From JASGDN01 sp049840815 (lineage in GTDB: Bacteria > Chloroflexota > Chloroflexia > Thermomicrobiales > UBA6265), in contig JASGJI010000011.1 in assembly GCA_049840815.1 (NCBI GenBank), positions 124,001 to 188,000 on the forward strand: DNA of 64,000 nt, written 5' to 3'. Numbering within the stretch: position 1 is the first letter of the stretch; every line of letters starts with the position of its first letter. A program made the position numbers and the translations under genes. Below the pieces are notes generated by a model that did no database searches, was not told the DNA's origin, and was given only the letters and a program-made list of their open reading frames with translations. Of this stretch, positions 34,801 to 42,955 are shown in pieces.

Positions 34801-36258
34801 ATGGCACTTCCGGCCTCCAAACCCCGCCATCGTCCACCCGACGTCCACGACCCGGCCCATCCGGCAGCAGAGTCCGCCGGCGGCGACCACGGTCATCCGG
34901 AGATGACGTTCGAGGACCGCTACGATGCCGCCGTCGCCGATGCCCAGCTCTCCCGCAACCTGACGAACTTCCAGACCGGCTGGCGGGCATCGCGCGATAC
35001 GGTGATGGCCGAGGTCGAGTTCCAGACGCTTCGCGAGCAGATGAAGGCCGCGAAGACCGACGCCATCGACAACATCGAGTATTACCTCGATCAGTTCGTG
35101 CGGCAGATGGAAAAGGCCGGCACGACGGTCCACTTCGCCGAGGATGCCGATGCCGCCTGCGCGATCATCACGCGACTTGCGGAGGAGCGGCAGGTCAAGC
35201 TCGTCGCGAAGTCGAAGTCGATGGTCTCCGAGGAAATCGAGCTGAACCACCGCTTCGAGGAGGACGGCGTCGAGGTCGTGGAAACGGACCTCGGCGAGTG
35301 GATCGTCCAGTTGCGTGGCGAGCGGCCCAGCCACATGGTGATGCCGGCCATCCACCTCGCGCGGCAGCAGGTCGGGGACATCTTCACGCAGACACTCGGG
35401 CGCGAAATCTCCCGCGAGAGCGTGGACGAACAGGTTCATGCCGCGAAGGACGCCCTGCGCGATGTCTTCTTCAAGGCGGGCATGGGCATCACCGGCGCGA
35501 ACGCGCTGATCGCCGAGGCCGGGACCGTGATGATGGTGACAAACGAGGGCAACGGTCGCCTCACGTCGTCCATCCCGCCGGTTCACGTCATCCTCGCCGG
35601 CATCGAGAAGCTGGTGCCGACCTACGAGGACGCGATGACCCAGGTTCGCCTGCTCGCCCGTTCGGCGACGGCGCAGCGGTTGACTGTCTACACGACATTC
35701 ATCCACGGTCCCTCACCCGGTCACGAGCAACACCTCGTGCTGGTCGACAACGGGCGCAGGAAGATGCGCGAGCAGGAGGAGTTCCGCGAGGCGCTGCACT
35801 GCATCCGGTGTGCGGCCTGCGCAAACGTCTGCCCGCCCTATCGCGAGGTGGGGGGACATGTCTTCGGGCACATCTACACCGGCGCGATCGGCCTGGTGGT
35901 GACGCCGTTCCTGCACGGGATTGACGCCGTCGCCGGACCACAGAGCCTCTGCCTCTCCTGCAACGCGTGCGAGACCGTCTGCCCGGTGGAGATCCCGCTG
36001 CCGCGCCAGATCCTCGACGTGCGCCGGATGGTGGTCGAGAAGAAGGGACTCAAGCCGGAGAAGGCGGTCACGATGAGCGTCTACAGCCATCCGGAGGTGA
36101 TGAAACTGCTGCTGAAGATCGGACGGCACGGCCAGCGCCCGTTGACACACGGTGGACCGTTCATGCGGGGCAAGCGCATCCCGATCCTGAGCAAGCAGAC
36201 GCGCTGGCGCAGCCTCCCGGCCATCGCCCCCGCCCGCAAACGACCATCGCAACCGTGA
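34801..36258 (+). CDS. lutB: Lactate utilization iron-sulfur protein B
   Basis: 485 residues. An N-terminal LUD domain (about 60-300; KLVAKSKSMVSEEIELN, ISRESVDEQVHAAKDALRD) precedes two 4Fe-4S motifs: CIRCAACANVCP (about 337-348) and CLSCNACETVCPVEIP (about 384-396). The C-terminal tail is basic (RGKRIPILSKQTRWRS). LutB passes electrons from lactate oxidation in the LutABC complex. ATG with GAGGAA six bases upstream. Located in the proposed sugar-acid block, where it could oxidise L-lactate released from a deoxysugar. Confidence 0.94.
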   Translation: MALPASKPRHRPPDVHDPAHPAAESAGGDHGHPEMTFEDRYDAAVADAQLSRNLTNFQTGWRASRDTVMAEVEFQTLREQMKAAKTDAIDNIEYYLDQFVRQMEKAGTTVHFAEDADAACAIITRLAEERQVKLVAKSKSMVSEEIELNHRFEEDGVEVVETDLGEWIVQLRGERPSHMVMPAIHLARQQVGDIFTQTLGREISRESVDEQVHAAKDALRDVFFKAGMGITGANALIAEAGTVMMVTNEGNGRLTSSIPPVHVILAGIEKLVPTYEDAMTQVRLLARSATAQRLTVYTTFIHGPSPGHEQHLVLVDNGRRKMREQEEFREALHCIRCAACANVCPPYREVGGHVFGHIYTGAIGLVVTPFLHGIDAVAGPQSLCLSCNACETVCPVEIPLPRQILDVRRMVVEKKGLKPEKAVTMSVYSHPEVMKLLLKIGRHGQRPLTHGGPFMRGKRIPILSKQTRWRSLPAIAPARKRPSQP

Positions 36259-36283
36259 TTCACGGGACAGAGCGCGCCACCGC

Positions 36284-36354
36284 GTAGGGGCGATCACACG
36301 GATCGCCCGAGGCTTCCCCGCAACACGCCGGGCGATCACAAGGATCGCCCCTAC
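36284..36354. repeat. BIME: two inverted REPs with GTAG feet
   Basis: 36284-36309 reads GTAG, then GGGCGATC-N5-GATCGCCC; 36329-36354 is its mirror on the minus strand with a different loop. The pair sits between lutB and lutA and directly precedes the lutA ribosome binding site. Confidence 0.85.
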
Positions 36355-36369
36355 AAGGGATCCGACCCT

Positions 36370-37254
36370 ATGCAGACCATCCGATCAGCCACGTCCACCG
36401 TCACCAGGAAGATCCCACGCCCCCACCTGAGTGGTGGCGATACACCGGATCTCGTTCCTGGGGTCATCCCTCCGTTGATCGCGGCGGACGCCGCGGGAAT
36501 GACCGTCGCCCTCTACCCCGGCTGCATGACAACGATGTTCTACCCGGAGCAGGCGGACGCGATCGTGACGGTGCTGGGCGCGCTCGGGGTGTCGGTGATC
36601 GCGCCGGAGAACCTGCATTGCTGCGGCCTGATCCCACACAACTCCGGCGACGCGAAACACGCCCGCCCCATGATCGAACGCACGATCAAGCGGCTGGAGG
36701 CGATTCCTGCCGACTACATCATCTCCGGCAGCGCGAGTTGCGTGGCGATGGTCTCGCAGGACTACCTGCATGTCCTCCGCAACGATCCCGTCTGGCACGC
36801 CCGCGCCGAACGTCTCGCGAACCGGATCGTCGACTTCACGAGCTTCCTCGTGAATGTTGCGCAGATTCCGGCGGGAAGCCTGACACCGCTCGACGGCGGC
36901 ACCCACGCCCTGACCTACCACGACTCCTGCCAGGGCCTGAACGCGCTTGGGCTGAAAGCGGAGCCACGCTACCTGCTGCAGGACGTGATGGGCTACGAAC
37001 TGCGGGAGCTTGGCGAGGTGCTGTGCTGCGGGTTTGGCGGTTCGTTCAGCCTGGAATACCCGGTCATCTCCGAGCGCCTAATGAATCGCAAGCTGGGCAA
37101 CGCCGACGCCACCGGTGCGCCGCTGCTGGCGACGGACAATCAGGGCTGCCTGATGCACCTGCGGGGTGGCGCCGACGCCTCTGGCCGCAAGTTGCAGGTG
37201 AAGCATATTGCCGAACTGCTCGCCGAGCGCGTCCGGGAACGGCAGGGCGCGTAA
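36370..37254 (+). CDS. lutA: Lactate utilization protein A (CCG-domain oxidoreductase)
   Basis: 294 residues with two CCG cysteine-rich domains: ALYPGCMTTMFYPEQ and NLHCCGLIPHNSGD in the first half, YHDSCQGLNALG and EVLCCGFGGSFS in the second. These are typical of LutA/GlpC/HdrB proteins that bind iron-sulfur clusters. LutA with LutB and LutC oxidises L-lactate. A start at 36370 follows AAGGGAT but gives a 43-residue extension compared with Bacillus LutA; MTVALYPGC at 36499 would give 251 residues, the usual size. A BIME lies between it and lutB. Confidence 0.92.
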   Translation: MQTIRSATSTVTRKIPRPHLSGGDTPDLVPGVIPPLIAADAAGMTVALYPGCMTTMFYPEQADAIVTVLGALGVSVIAPENLHCCGLIPHNSGDAKHARPMIERTIKRLEAIPADYIISGSASCVAMVSQDYLHVLRNDPVWHARAERLANRIVDFTSFLVNVAQIPAGSLTPLDGGTHALTYHDSCQGLNALGLKAEPRYLLQDVMGYELRELGEVLCCGFGGSFSLEYPVISERLMNRKLGNADATGAPLLATDNQGCLMHLRGGADASGRKLQVKHIAELLAERVRERQGA

Positions 37255-37281
37255 CCCGACATCCGACGACATGGGCAAGGG

Positions 37282-37317
37282 GCCGGTGGGCTGATGCATG
37301 GCGCGTCACCCACCGGC
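37282..37317 (+). terminator. Weak stem-loop after lutA
   Basis: GCCGGTGGG and CCCACCGGC form a 9-bp stem 27 bases after the lutA stop, with no T run. Confidence 0.4.
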
Positions 37318-37438
37318 TTCCGCCTGTGACCACCCATACGAAGCGCCACCGCATGTGGCAATCCGGAACGAGTTACGATTCGTAAGCATATGAGGGGCGG
37401 GGACTTCCCGTCGGTATCGTTGCGAAAGGATCATACTC

Positions 37439-38308
37439 ATGACCGCACCCATCATTGCCGTTACTGGCGCCACCGGCCATCTCGGCACGCTCGTCATCGA
37501 TAGCCTGCTCACGACGCAGGCCCCCGCCACCATCGTCGCCATCGTGCGCGATGCCAGCAAGGCGACCGCGCTTGCCGCCAAGGGCGTGCAGGTCCGCGAG
37601 GCGACCTACGATGACTCCGCCGCGCTGGAGGCTGCATTCCAGGGCGTCGATCGCCTGCTGCTCGTCTCCGGCACCGAGATGGGCAAGCGCGTCCACCAGC
37701 ACACCAATGTCGTCAATGCCGCCAGGGCCGCCGGGGTGCGCCTCATCGCCTATACCAGCGCCCCGCACGCCGACACGTCGACGCTCATTCTCGCGCCCGA
37801 GCACAAGGCCACGGAGGAGGTCATCATCGCCTCCGGCGTCCCGTACGCGATCCTCCGCAACAACTGGTACACCGAGAACTACGTCCAGAATCTCCAGCAG
37901 GCGAAGACAACGGGCGTCGTGCTCGCCGCATCCGGGGCCGGCAAGGTCGCCAGCGCCAGCCGCGCCGACTACGCTGCCGGGGCCGCCGCCGTCCTCGCCG
38001 GCGAGGGATACGAGAACACGATCCTCGAGTTCAGCGGCGATGTCGCGTGGGACTTCTCCGACTTGGCCGCTGCCATCTCGGCGATCATCGGTCAGCAGGT
38101 GACATACCAGCCTGTCTCGCCAGCCGAACTGGTGACGATCCTGACCGAGCAGGCTGGCCTGCCGAAGGGCACCGCGGAGTTCGTCGCTGCACTCGATACG
38201 AACATCGCGAATGGCGACCTCGCCGATGCGACGACCACGCTGAGCACGCTGCTTGGTCGCCCGACGACACCGCTGGTGGATGGCCTGCGCGCGGCAATCG
38301 GCGCATAG
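37439..38308 (+). CDS. NmrA-like NAD(P)-binding protein, QOR2-type quinone oxidoreductase
   Basis: 289 residues of atypical SDR type. The dinucleotide loop VTGATGHLGTLV lies at 8-19, followed by AIVRDASKA. The blocks VDRLLLVSG, SAPHADTSTLILAPEHKATE and YAILRNNWYTEN match the YtfG/QorB NADPH:quinone reductase family. ATG with GAAAGGA seven bases upstream. It lies between lutA and the FAH gene, perhaps only passively, since a weak terminator precedes it. Confidence 0.85.
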   Translation: MTAPIIAVTGATGHLGTLVIDSLLTTQAPATIVAIVRDASKATALAAKGVQVREATYDDSAALEAAFQGVDRLLLVSGTEMGKRVHQHTNVVNAARAAGVRLIAYTSAPHADTSTLILAPEHKATEEVIIASGVPYAILRNNWYTENYVQNLQQAKTTGVVLAASGAGKVASASRADYAAGAAAVLAGEGYENTILEFSGDVAWDFSDLAAAISAIIGQQVTYQPVSPAELVTILTEQAGLPKGTAEFVAALDTNIANGDLADATTTLSTLLGRPTTPLVDGLRAAIGA

Positions 38309-38450
38309 CCTCCGCCCAGGATCGAAATGCCATCGTCCTCCGCACGAATCGTGCGTTCTCGGGTAGCATGGTCGCGAATGCACCATGTCGATACCCGGAT
38401 GGTTCGCGCGCGCCGTGCACCGAACCCGATTCATGCGAAGGACGATTTCC

Positions 38451-39311
38451 GTGCCACTCATCCGCTACCGGACCGCTGACTCCGCCACCGCACGTCTTGG
38501 CGTAGTGGATGGCGATGCCGTCTACGAATTCACCTCGCCTTCCACCGTCGATGCCGCCCTCCGCCTGCCGCTGGCGGAACTCCAGGCCGCCGTGCAGGAC
38601 GTGCTCGACAACACACGCACCCCCCTCCGTGTGGAGGAAATCGAGCTGCTCGCGCCGATCGACACGCAGGAAGTCTGGGCATGCGGCGTCACCTACTCCC
38701 GCAGCCGCGACGCTCGGATGGAGGAGTCGACGCAGAAGGATGTCTACGACCTCGTCTACGAGGCGCAGCGTCCGGAGTTGTTCTTCAAGGCGACCGCCAG
38801 CCGCGTCTCCGGACCGGATGGGACGGTGGCCATCCGCGGCGATTCGACGTGGGATGTGCCGGAGCCGGAACTGGCGCTGGTCGTAAACGCGCATCGGGAG
38901 CTCGTCGGCTACACGATCGGCAACGACGTCTCGTCACGCTCGATCGAGGGGGAGAACCCGCTCTACTTGCCGCAGGCGAAGGTCTACACGGCCTGTGCGG
39001 GACTCGGTCCGGCCATCGTGCTGGTGAACGAGCTGCCGAACGCGAACGACCTCGACATCACGCTGGTGATCGAGCGCGGCGGCGAGCAGATCTTCACCGG
39101 CACGACCTCCACGAGCCAGCTGCACCGCACCTTCGACGACCTGCTGGCGTACCTGCACAAGCACAACGCCTTCCTGAGCGGCGCGTTCCTGTTCACGGGG
39201 ACGGGCATCATCCCACCGAGCGAGTTCACGTTGCAGGATGGCGATGTGACAAGCATCACCATCGACGGCATCGGCACGCTTCGCAACCCGGTCGTCCGCC
39301 TCACGAACTAG
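38451..39311 (+). CDS. Fumarylacetoacetate hydrolase-fold sugar-acid dehydratase/hydrolase
   Basis: 286 residues from a GTG nine bases after GAAGGA (an ATG at 38433 is also possible). The metal site of the FAH fold is visible: RPELFFKATASRVSG, WDVPEPELALVV (two acidic ligands), VGYTIGNDVSSRSIEGENPLYLP in segments, and the terminal IGTLRNPV. The ENPLYLPQAKVY and VPEPELALV blocks recall 2-keto-3-deoxy-arabinonate dehydratase (KdaD), which releases 2-oxoglutarate semialdehyde; the 2,4-diketo-3-deoxy-rhamnonate hydrolase (LRA6) is a relative that yields pyruvate and L-lactate. Its TAG stop is completed by an IS630 insertion. Confidence 0.88.
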   Translation: MPLIRYRTADSATARLGVVDGDAVYEFTSPSTVDAALRLPLAELQAAVQDVLDNTRTPLRVEEIELLAPIDTQEVWACGVTYSRSRDARMEESTQKDVYDLVYEAQRPELFFKATASRVSGPDGTVAIRGDSTWDVPEPELALVVNAHRELVGYTIGNDVSSRSIEGENPLYLPQAKVYTACAGLGPAIVLVNELPNANDLDITLVIERGGEQIFTGTTSTSQLHRTFDDLLAYLHKHNAFLSGAFLFTGTGIIPPSEFTLQDGDVTSITIDGIGTLRNPVVRLTN

Positions 39312-39363
39312 AGCAGAATCCGCAATTCTTGCCAAGATGACACCGGTATGGCATGCTCTTGGC

Positions 39364-39720
39364 ATGCCCCGCCCCTATTCGGTGGACCTCCGTGAACGGG
39401 TGATGGCGGCCGTGACGGACGGTCGTCCCATCATCGAGGTCGCCCAGCAGTTCTCCGTCAGTGTTGATGCCATCTACGACTGGAGACGCCGTCTGGCCGA
39501 GACCGACGCGCTCGCCCCGACGACTGGGCACGCGGGCCGCCCGTCCGCCCTCTCTCCGGACCAGCATGCGCTCCTGCGCGACCAGCTCACGGCCGTGCCT
39601 GATGCCACGATTGCCGAACTCCAGACCTGGCTGCGGGAGGAGCACGGTCTGGTCGTCGGCTGGGGCACCGTCTGGCGGGCCGTCGCCCGGCTCGGACTCA
39701 CGCGCAAACAAAGAGTCTGA
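39364..39720 (+). CDS. IS630 family transposase, first frame (HTH domains)
   Basis: 118 residues from MPRPYSVDLRERV. Two helix-turn-helix regions (about 5-45 and 58-112: QQFSVSVDAIYDWRRRL; SALSPDQHALLRD, TIAELQTWLRE) bind the element ends. The frame stops after RKQRV, where the catalytic region continues in the -1 frame, so a frameshift around 39706-39717 (AAACAAAG) is needed for full-length protein. An ATG at 39337 would add nine residues. Confidence 0.85.
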   Translation: MPRPYSVDLRERVMAAVTDGRPIIEVAQQFSVSVDAIYDWRRRLAETDALAPTTGHAGRPSALSPDQHALLRDQLTAVPDATIAELQTWLREEHGLVVGWGTVWRAVARLGLTRKQRV

Positions 39721-40295
39721 TCGCCATCGAACAGGATGCCGCGCGACGAGCCGCCTGGCAGGACGCGCAACCGACGTTCGTCCCGGACGATCTGGTCTTC
39801 CTCGACGAGACCAGCACCCAGACGAATCTGACGCGCACGCATGGCCGTGCCCCAAAAGGCGAACGCCTGGTGGCCGCCGTGCCCCGCAACCACGGGCCGA
39901 ATCTCACCTGCCTTGCTGCCCTGACCGCGACGGGCATCGGGCCATCGATCGTGTTCGAAGGCGCATTGGACGGGGCGATTTTCACCCAGTGGGTCACCGA
40001 GGCGCTCGTGCCCAGCCTGCGACCAGGGCAAATCGTGATCCTTGACAATCTCAGCGTGCACAAGGTCGCCGCCGCTCGGCAGGCGATCGAGGCGGCCGAC
40101 TGTCAGCTTCGCTTCTTGCCCGCCTACTCCCCCGACTTCAACCCGATCGAGCAGGTCTTCAGTCGGCTCAAGGCCCATCTGCGATCGGTGGGGGCGCGCA
40201 CGATCGACCCCCTGCGAACCGCGATTGGCGAGGCATTGAACGCCGTCACCGCCGAGCAAGCCCGCGCCACCTTCTGCCATGCCGGGTATCGCTGA
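39708..40295 (+). CDS. IS630 family transposase, second frame (DDE domain)
   Basis: Catalytic part read in the -1 frame relative to the HTH frame. The acidic triad is complete: Asp in LVFLDETSTQT, Asp in IVILDNLSVHK, and Glu in AYSPDFNPIEQVFSRLK. It has no own start at the join; an internal ATG lies at 39870 without clear ribosome binding site. No internal stop is seen, so the element may be functional if frameshifting occurs. Sequencing error at the join is an alternative. Confidence 0.85.
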   Translation, partial: TKSLIAIEQDAARRAAWQDAQPTFVPDDLVFLDETSTQTNLTRTHGRAPKGERLVAAVPRNHGPNLTCLAALTATGIGPSIVFEGALDGAIFTQWVTEALVPSLRPGQIVILDNLSVHKVAAARQAIEAADCQLRFLPAYSPDFNPIEQVFSRLKAHLRSVGARTIDPLRTAIGEALNAVTAEQARATFCHAGYR

Positions 40296-40341
40296 CGATG
40301 GCCACCATTCTGGATTTTGCTCTAGATCGCGCAATCTTTCG

Positions 40342-40773
40342 ATGACGATAGATGACCGTTCGGAACGTGAAAGGAATCGCCCCCGGATCCCGGTTCTCCC
40401 TCCGGCAGATCGTCATTTCATCGCACGGATCCGAAAGTCGATGCTTGCGGACGAATGGACGACCTTCATCACGCCCGGTGTCGATGTTGGCAGTGATGTT
40501 CGAGACATTGCCTCCGGGCATGCCGAGCGGGATGGATCGTTGTTCCGTATCCGAGGACGCATCTATCAGATGAAACCGACCGGTCGTCTCTTTCCAGTTT
40601 CGGGAGACGGCTTTGTCGGGCCAGTACCACGTCCGGTGGTGATCTGTCTCCGCGCGTATGCACGCTACAATGGGATCAATGACCTCGCCGACTACGAGAT
40701 CCGGCGGCAGAACATCGCGAACGAGCATGTTCACGACGCCCGCCTGATCTGGGCGTTGAAAGAGCGTGGGTGA
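40342..40773 (+). CDS. Hypothetical protein, first of a coupled pair
   Basis: 143 residues, soluble, mixed charge: MTIDDRSERERNRPR, FIARIRKSMLADEWTTFI, GSLFRIRGRIYQM, CLRAYARYNGINDLADYEI, NEHVHDARLIWALKERG. I do not recognise a family. It starts just 18 bases beyond the right end of the IS630 element, so its native upstream region was separated by the insertion. Its stop overlaps the following GTG start (GTGA). Confidence 0.55.
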   Translation: MTIDDRSERERNRPRIPVLPPADRHFIARIRKSMLADEWTTFITPGVDVGSDVRDIASGHAERDGSLFRIRGRIYQMKPTGRLFPVSGDGFVGPVPRPVVICLRAYARYNGINDLADYEIRRQNIANEHVHDARLIWALKERG

Positions 40774-41225
40774 GCATGAGAATCTCCGGACCTGACATTT
40801 ACTTCGAGAACGACCCGGCCCCTGATGCGTTGCTCAGAGCAAGCTCAGCGGCCTTCGGTGTTCCCGGCGAGACCATCGTCGTCACCCGGATGCTCAGCGA
40901 CATCGCCCTTCGTGCCCTGCGGGGCGACGACGCCAACGTCGTCTGGCAGCGAGAGACGGACGACCAACCAGGAGACTTCCCCGCACACTATCTCCTCGAG
41001 ATCCCGGCAACCATCCGGGATCTCGACACGGCCCTTCGACGTCTCGCCATCACCTTGGCGGTTCCGTTCGTCGTGACCGCGCGGGACCTTGATGCCGGTG
41101 ATGTCGTTCTCTACGACGACGATGGTTCGCGAAAAGCGTTCACCATCGACCTGCGGGCCGATGAGGATTACGCCATCCACTTGCCGGTTGCGACCGCGAC
41201 GGAACGACGGGCGGGCGCTCGCTGA
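40770..41225 (+). CDS. Hypothetical protein, second of a coupled pair
   Basis: 151 residues from GTG overlapping the previous stop (ATG at 40776 is an alternative). Acidic: YFENDPAPDALLRASS, WQRETDDQPGDFPAHYLLEI, LDAGDVVLYDDDGSRKAF, LRADEDYAIHLPV. No signal peptide, membrane helix or known motif. The tight overlap of two unknown genes with a basic first protein and an acidic second one is compatible with a toxin-antitoxin or immunity pair, but there is no direct evidence. Confidence 0.55.
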   Translation: MSMRISGPDIYFENDPAPDALLRASSAAFGVPGETIVVTRMLSDIALRALRGDDANVVWQRETDDQPGDFPAHYLLEIPATIRDLDTALRRLAITLAVPFVVTARDLDAGDVVLYDDDGSRKAFTIDLRADEDYAIHLPVATATERRAGAR

Positions 41226-41230
41226 GACGA

Positions 41231-41416
41231 TCAGGCCCTGCGGGCGCGAAGGTAGGTAACGACCGCCGTGAGCGTACCCAGCCCGAGCGCGATTGCGAGC
41301 TTCGTGCCATCCGGGTAGCTGACGATCAGGAACGCCAACGCCACCACCATCGCCACCACCACACCGTTCACGACTGCCTGTCCGAATGGCCCCACCCTAT
41401 CGCTCCTCGCGCGCAT
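41231..41416 (-). CDS. Small two-helix membrane protein
   Basis: 61 residues with two membrane helices (AVVNGVVVAMVVALAFLIV; KLAIALGLGTLTAVVTYL) joined by a short SYPDGT loop, ending basic (RARRA). Its start overlaps the 3' end of the phosphatase gene by 20 bases, implying a shared transcript. No family recognised. Confidence 0.55.
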   Translation of the reverse strand: MRARSDRVGPFGQAVVNGVVVAMVVALAFLIVSYPDGTKLAIALGLGTLTAVVTYLRARRA

Positions 41417-41984
41417 CGATCCGAACAGCCATCCACCCGGACGCCGTCCGCGACACCAGCCATGCATCCGGCATCCGCAACCCCTGCCAGATCATTTCTG
41501 CCTCTTGAGTCCCCCCGGGCATCGTCGCCTGCGCGGCAATCCATGCACTGACGATCCGCCCATGCGACACGATCACCGGCAGCGCGTCATCTTCCCCGGC
41601 GAGAGAATCGCCCAGGGCCGCGTCGAAGCGCGCCGCAGCCTCCGCCGACGCTTCGTCGCCCAGAATGCGATCTTCCGGCTGCCGGAAGTGGGCGATCACC
41701 CGATCATGAAAGGCATCGCCCGGCAAAAAGGGCACCGTGCCCCGTCCCTGCTCGCCGAACCGATCATCCACCTTCACCGCGCCGCCAATCGCCTCCCCGG
41801 TCTGGATCGCCTTCCGCTCGGCGCTTGCCACGACGCGCAGCGGCCCGAACCCACGCAGCCGCTCACCGAGCCGCTGCGCGGCATCCCACCCCTCCGGTGC
41901 CAACGGCCACTCAGACGCAGGACGCTCCGGCTGCACGTCTGGGCGTGCGTGCCGAAGGATGATGAAGTCGGGACGGCTGGCCAT
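41397..41984 (-). CDS. Histidine phosphatase superfamily protein
   Basis: 195 residues with the phosphoglycerate mutase-type catalytic core: LRHARPDVQPE at the N terminus (RHA instead of RHG/RHGE), GERLRGFGPLRVVASAERKAI with the Ser-Glu-Arg pocket, and the second His in VIVSHGRIVSAWI. It is a small branch (SixA/CobC-like) phosphatase; substrate unknown. ATG after GAAGGAG at a somewhat long distance. Diverges from moaC by 86 bp. Confidence 0.88.
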   Translation of the reverse strand: MASRPDFIILRHARPDVQPERPASEWPLAPEGWDAAQRLGERLRGFGPLRVVASAERKAIQTGEAIGGAVKVDDRFGEQGRGTVPFLPGDAFHDRVIAHFRQPEDRILGDEASAEAAARFDAALGDSLAGEDDALPVIVSHGRIVSAWIAAQATMPGGTQEAEMIWQGLRMPDAWLVSRTASGWMAVRIDAREER

Positions 41985-42070
41985 TCGGGTCGGGAACTCC
42001 TTCGATGCTGACGTATCCTGTGGGAAGCATCGTAGCCGATCCGGCCCCAGCCCACAGGAAGCAGATCCCC

Positions 42071-42757
42071 ATGTCCGATCACGACTCTCCCTCCAGTCTC
42101 ACCCATTTCGACGCCTCCGGCCGCGCCCGCATGGTCGATGTCGGCGGCAAGGCGGAGACCCAGCGCGTCGCCGTCGCCAGGGGCCGCATTCGCATGAAGC
42201 CGGAGACCGTGGCGGCCATCCGCGAAGGCCGCGCCGCGAAGGGGGATGTCCTCGCCGTGGCCCAGGTCGCCGCGATCATGGCCGCGAAGAAGACGCCCGA
42301 GATCATCCCGATGTGCCATCCGCTGCTGCTCACACGGATCGACGTCGATTTCCAGCTCACGGATGACAGCGTGGAGATCGAGGCCCGTGTCGACACGAAG
42401 GGGCAGACCGGCGTCGAGATGGAAGCGCTCACCGCCGTCTCCGCCGCCGCGCTGACGATCTACGACATGGTGAAGGCGGTCGATCGCGAGATGACGATCG
42501 AGGACATCCGCGTGGAGAAGAAGCAGGGCGGGCGATCCGGCGACTGGACGCGTGACCAGATCGAGGCCACCATCCCGCCGGAGTCTGTCGCCATCACCGA
42601 TCCGCTCTGCGATCCGGAGACGGGCATCTGCGCCGTCGACCTCCCATTCGCCCATCCAGGCACAGCGCCGGACCTCGCCGCGCTGGGGCGCCTGGGCGGT
42701 GTGACCCTCGGGGCGCTTCGGACACCGGGCCCAACCGGGGATGAATCGTCGTCCTGA
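42071..42757 (+). CDS. moaC: Cyclic pyranopterin monophosphate synthase MoaC, C-terminally extended
   Basis: 228 residues. The first 160 are canonical MoaC, which with MoaA makes cPMP in molybdenum cofactor synthesis: MVDVGGKAETQRVAVARG, MCHPLLLTRIDVDF (about 81), TGVEMEALTAVS and TIYDMVKAVDREM with the catalytic Lys/Asp. The usual LxxKxGGKSG block reads VEKKQGGRSGDW. After it comes a ~65-residue extension with DPLCDPETGICAVDLPFAHP that normal MoaC lacks. ATG after AGGAAG. No other moa gene is in the window. Confidence 0.93.
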   Translation: MSDHDSPSSLTHFDASGRARMVDVGGKAETQRVAVARGRIRMKPETVAAIREGRAAKGDVLAVAQVAAIMAAKKTPEIIPMCHPLLLTRIDVDFQLTDDSVEIEARVDTKGQTGVEMEALTAVSAAALTIYDMVKAVDREMTIEDIRVEKKQGGRSGDWTRDQIEATIPPESVAITDPLCDPETGICAVDLPFAHPGTAPDLAALGRLGGVTLGALRTPGPTGDESSS

Positions 42758-42955
42758 CCGGCAGGCGATCACGAATTCGAGAATCGTTCTCCGTTCCTGC
42801 ACCGGATCTCCCGACATCGGCGTACAATACCCGCCAGAGTTCAGCCCGACGGTGTCCCGATCGCAGGACGCGACGCAGCGATCCCCGCGACTGGAATCGG
42901 ACGATGCAACGTCCACCGGCGGCACGACGATCCTGAGGGGGAGGACGCGGGAGCA

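Larger units (their letters stand above)
39311..40322 (+). mobile_element. IS630-type insertion sequence, 1012 bp
   Basis: Imperfect terminal inverted repeats: left GAGCAGAATCCGCAAT, right (complement) GAGCAAAATCCAGAAT. Both are bordered by the TA dinucleotide (39309-39310 and 40323-40324), the duplicated target of IS630/Tc1 elements. It contains a two-frame transposase. The left TA belongs to the stop codon of the FAH gene; the first base of the element supplies its G. Confidence 0.92.
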
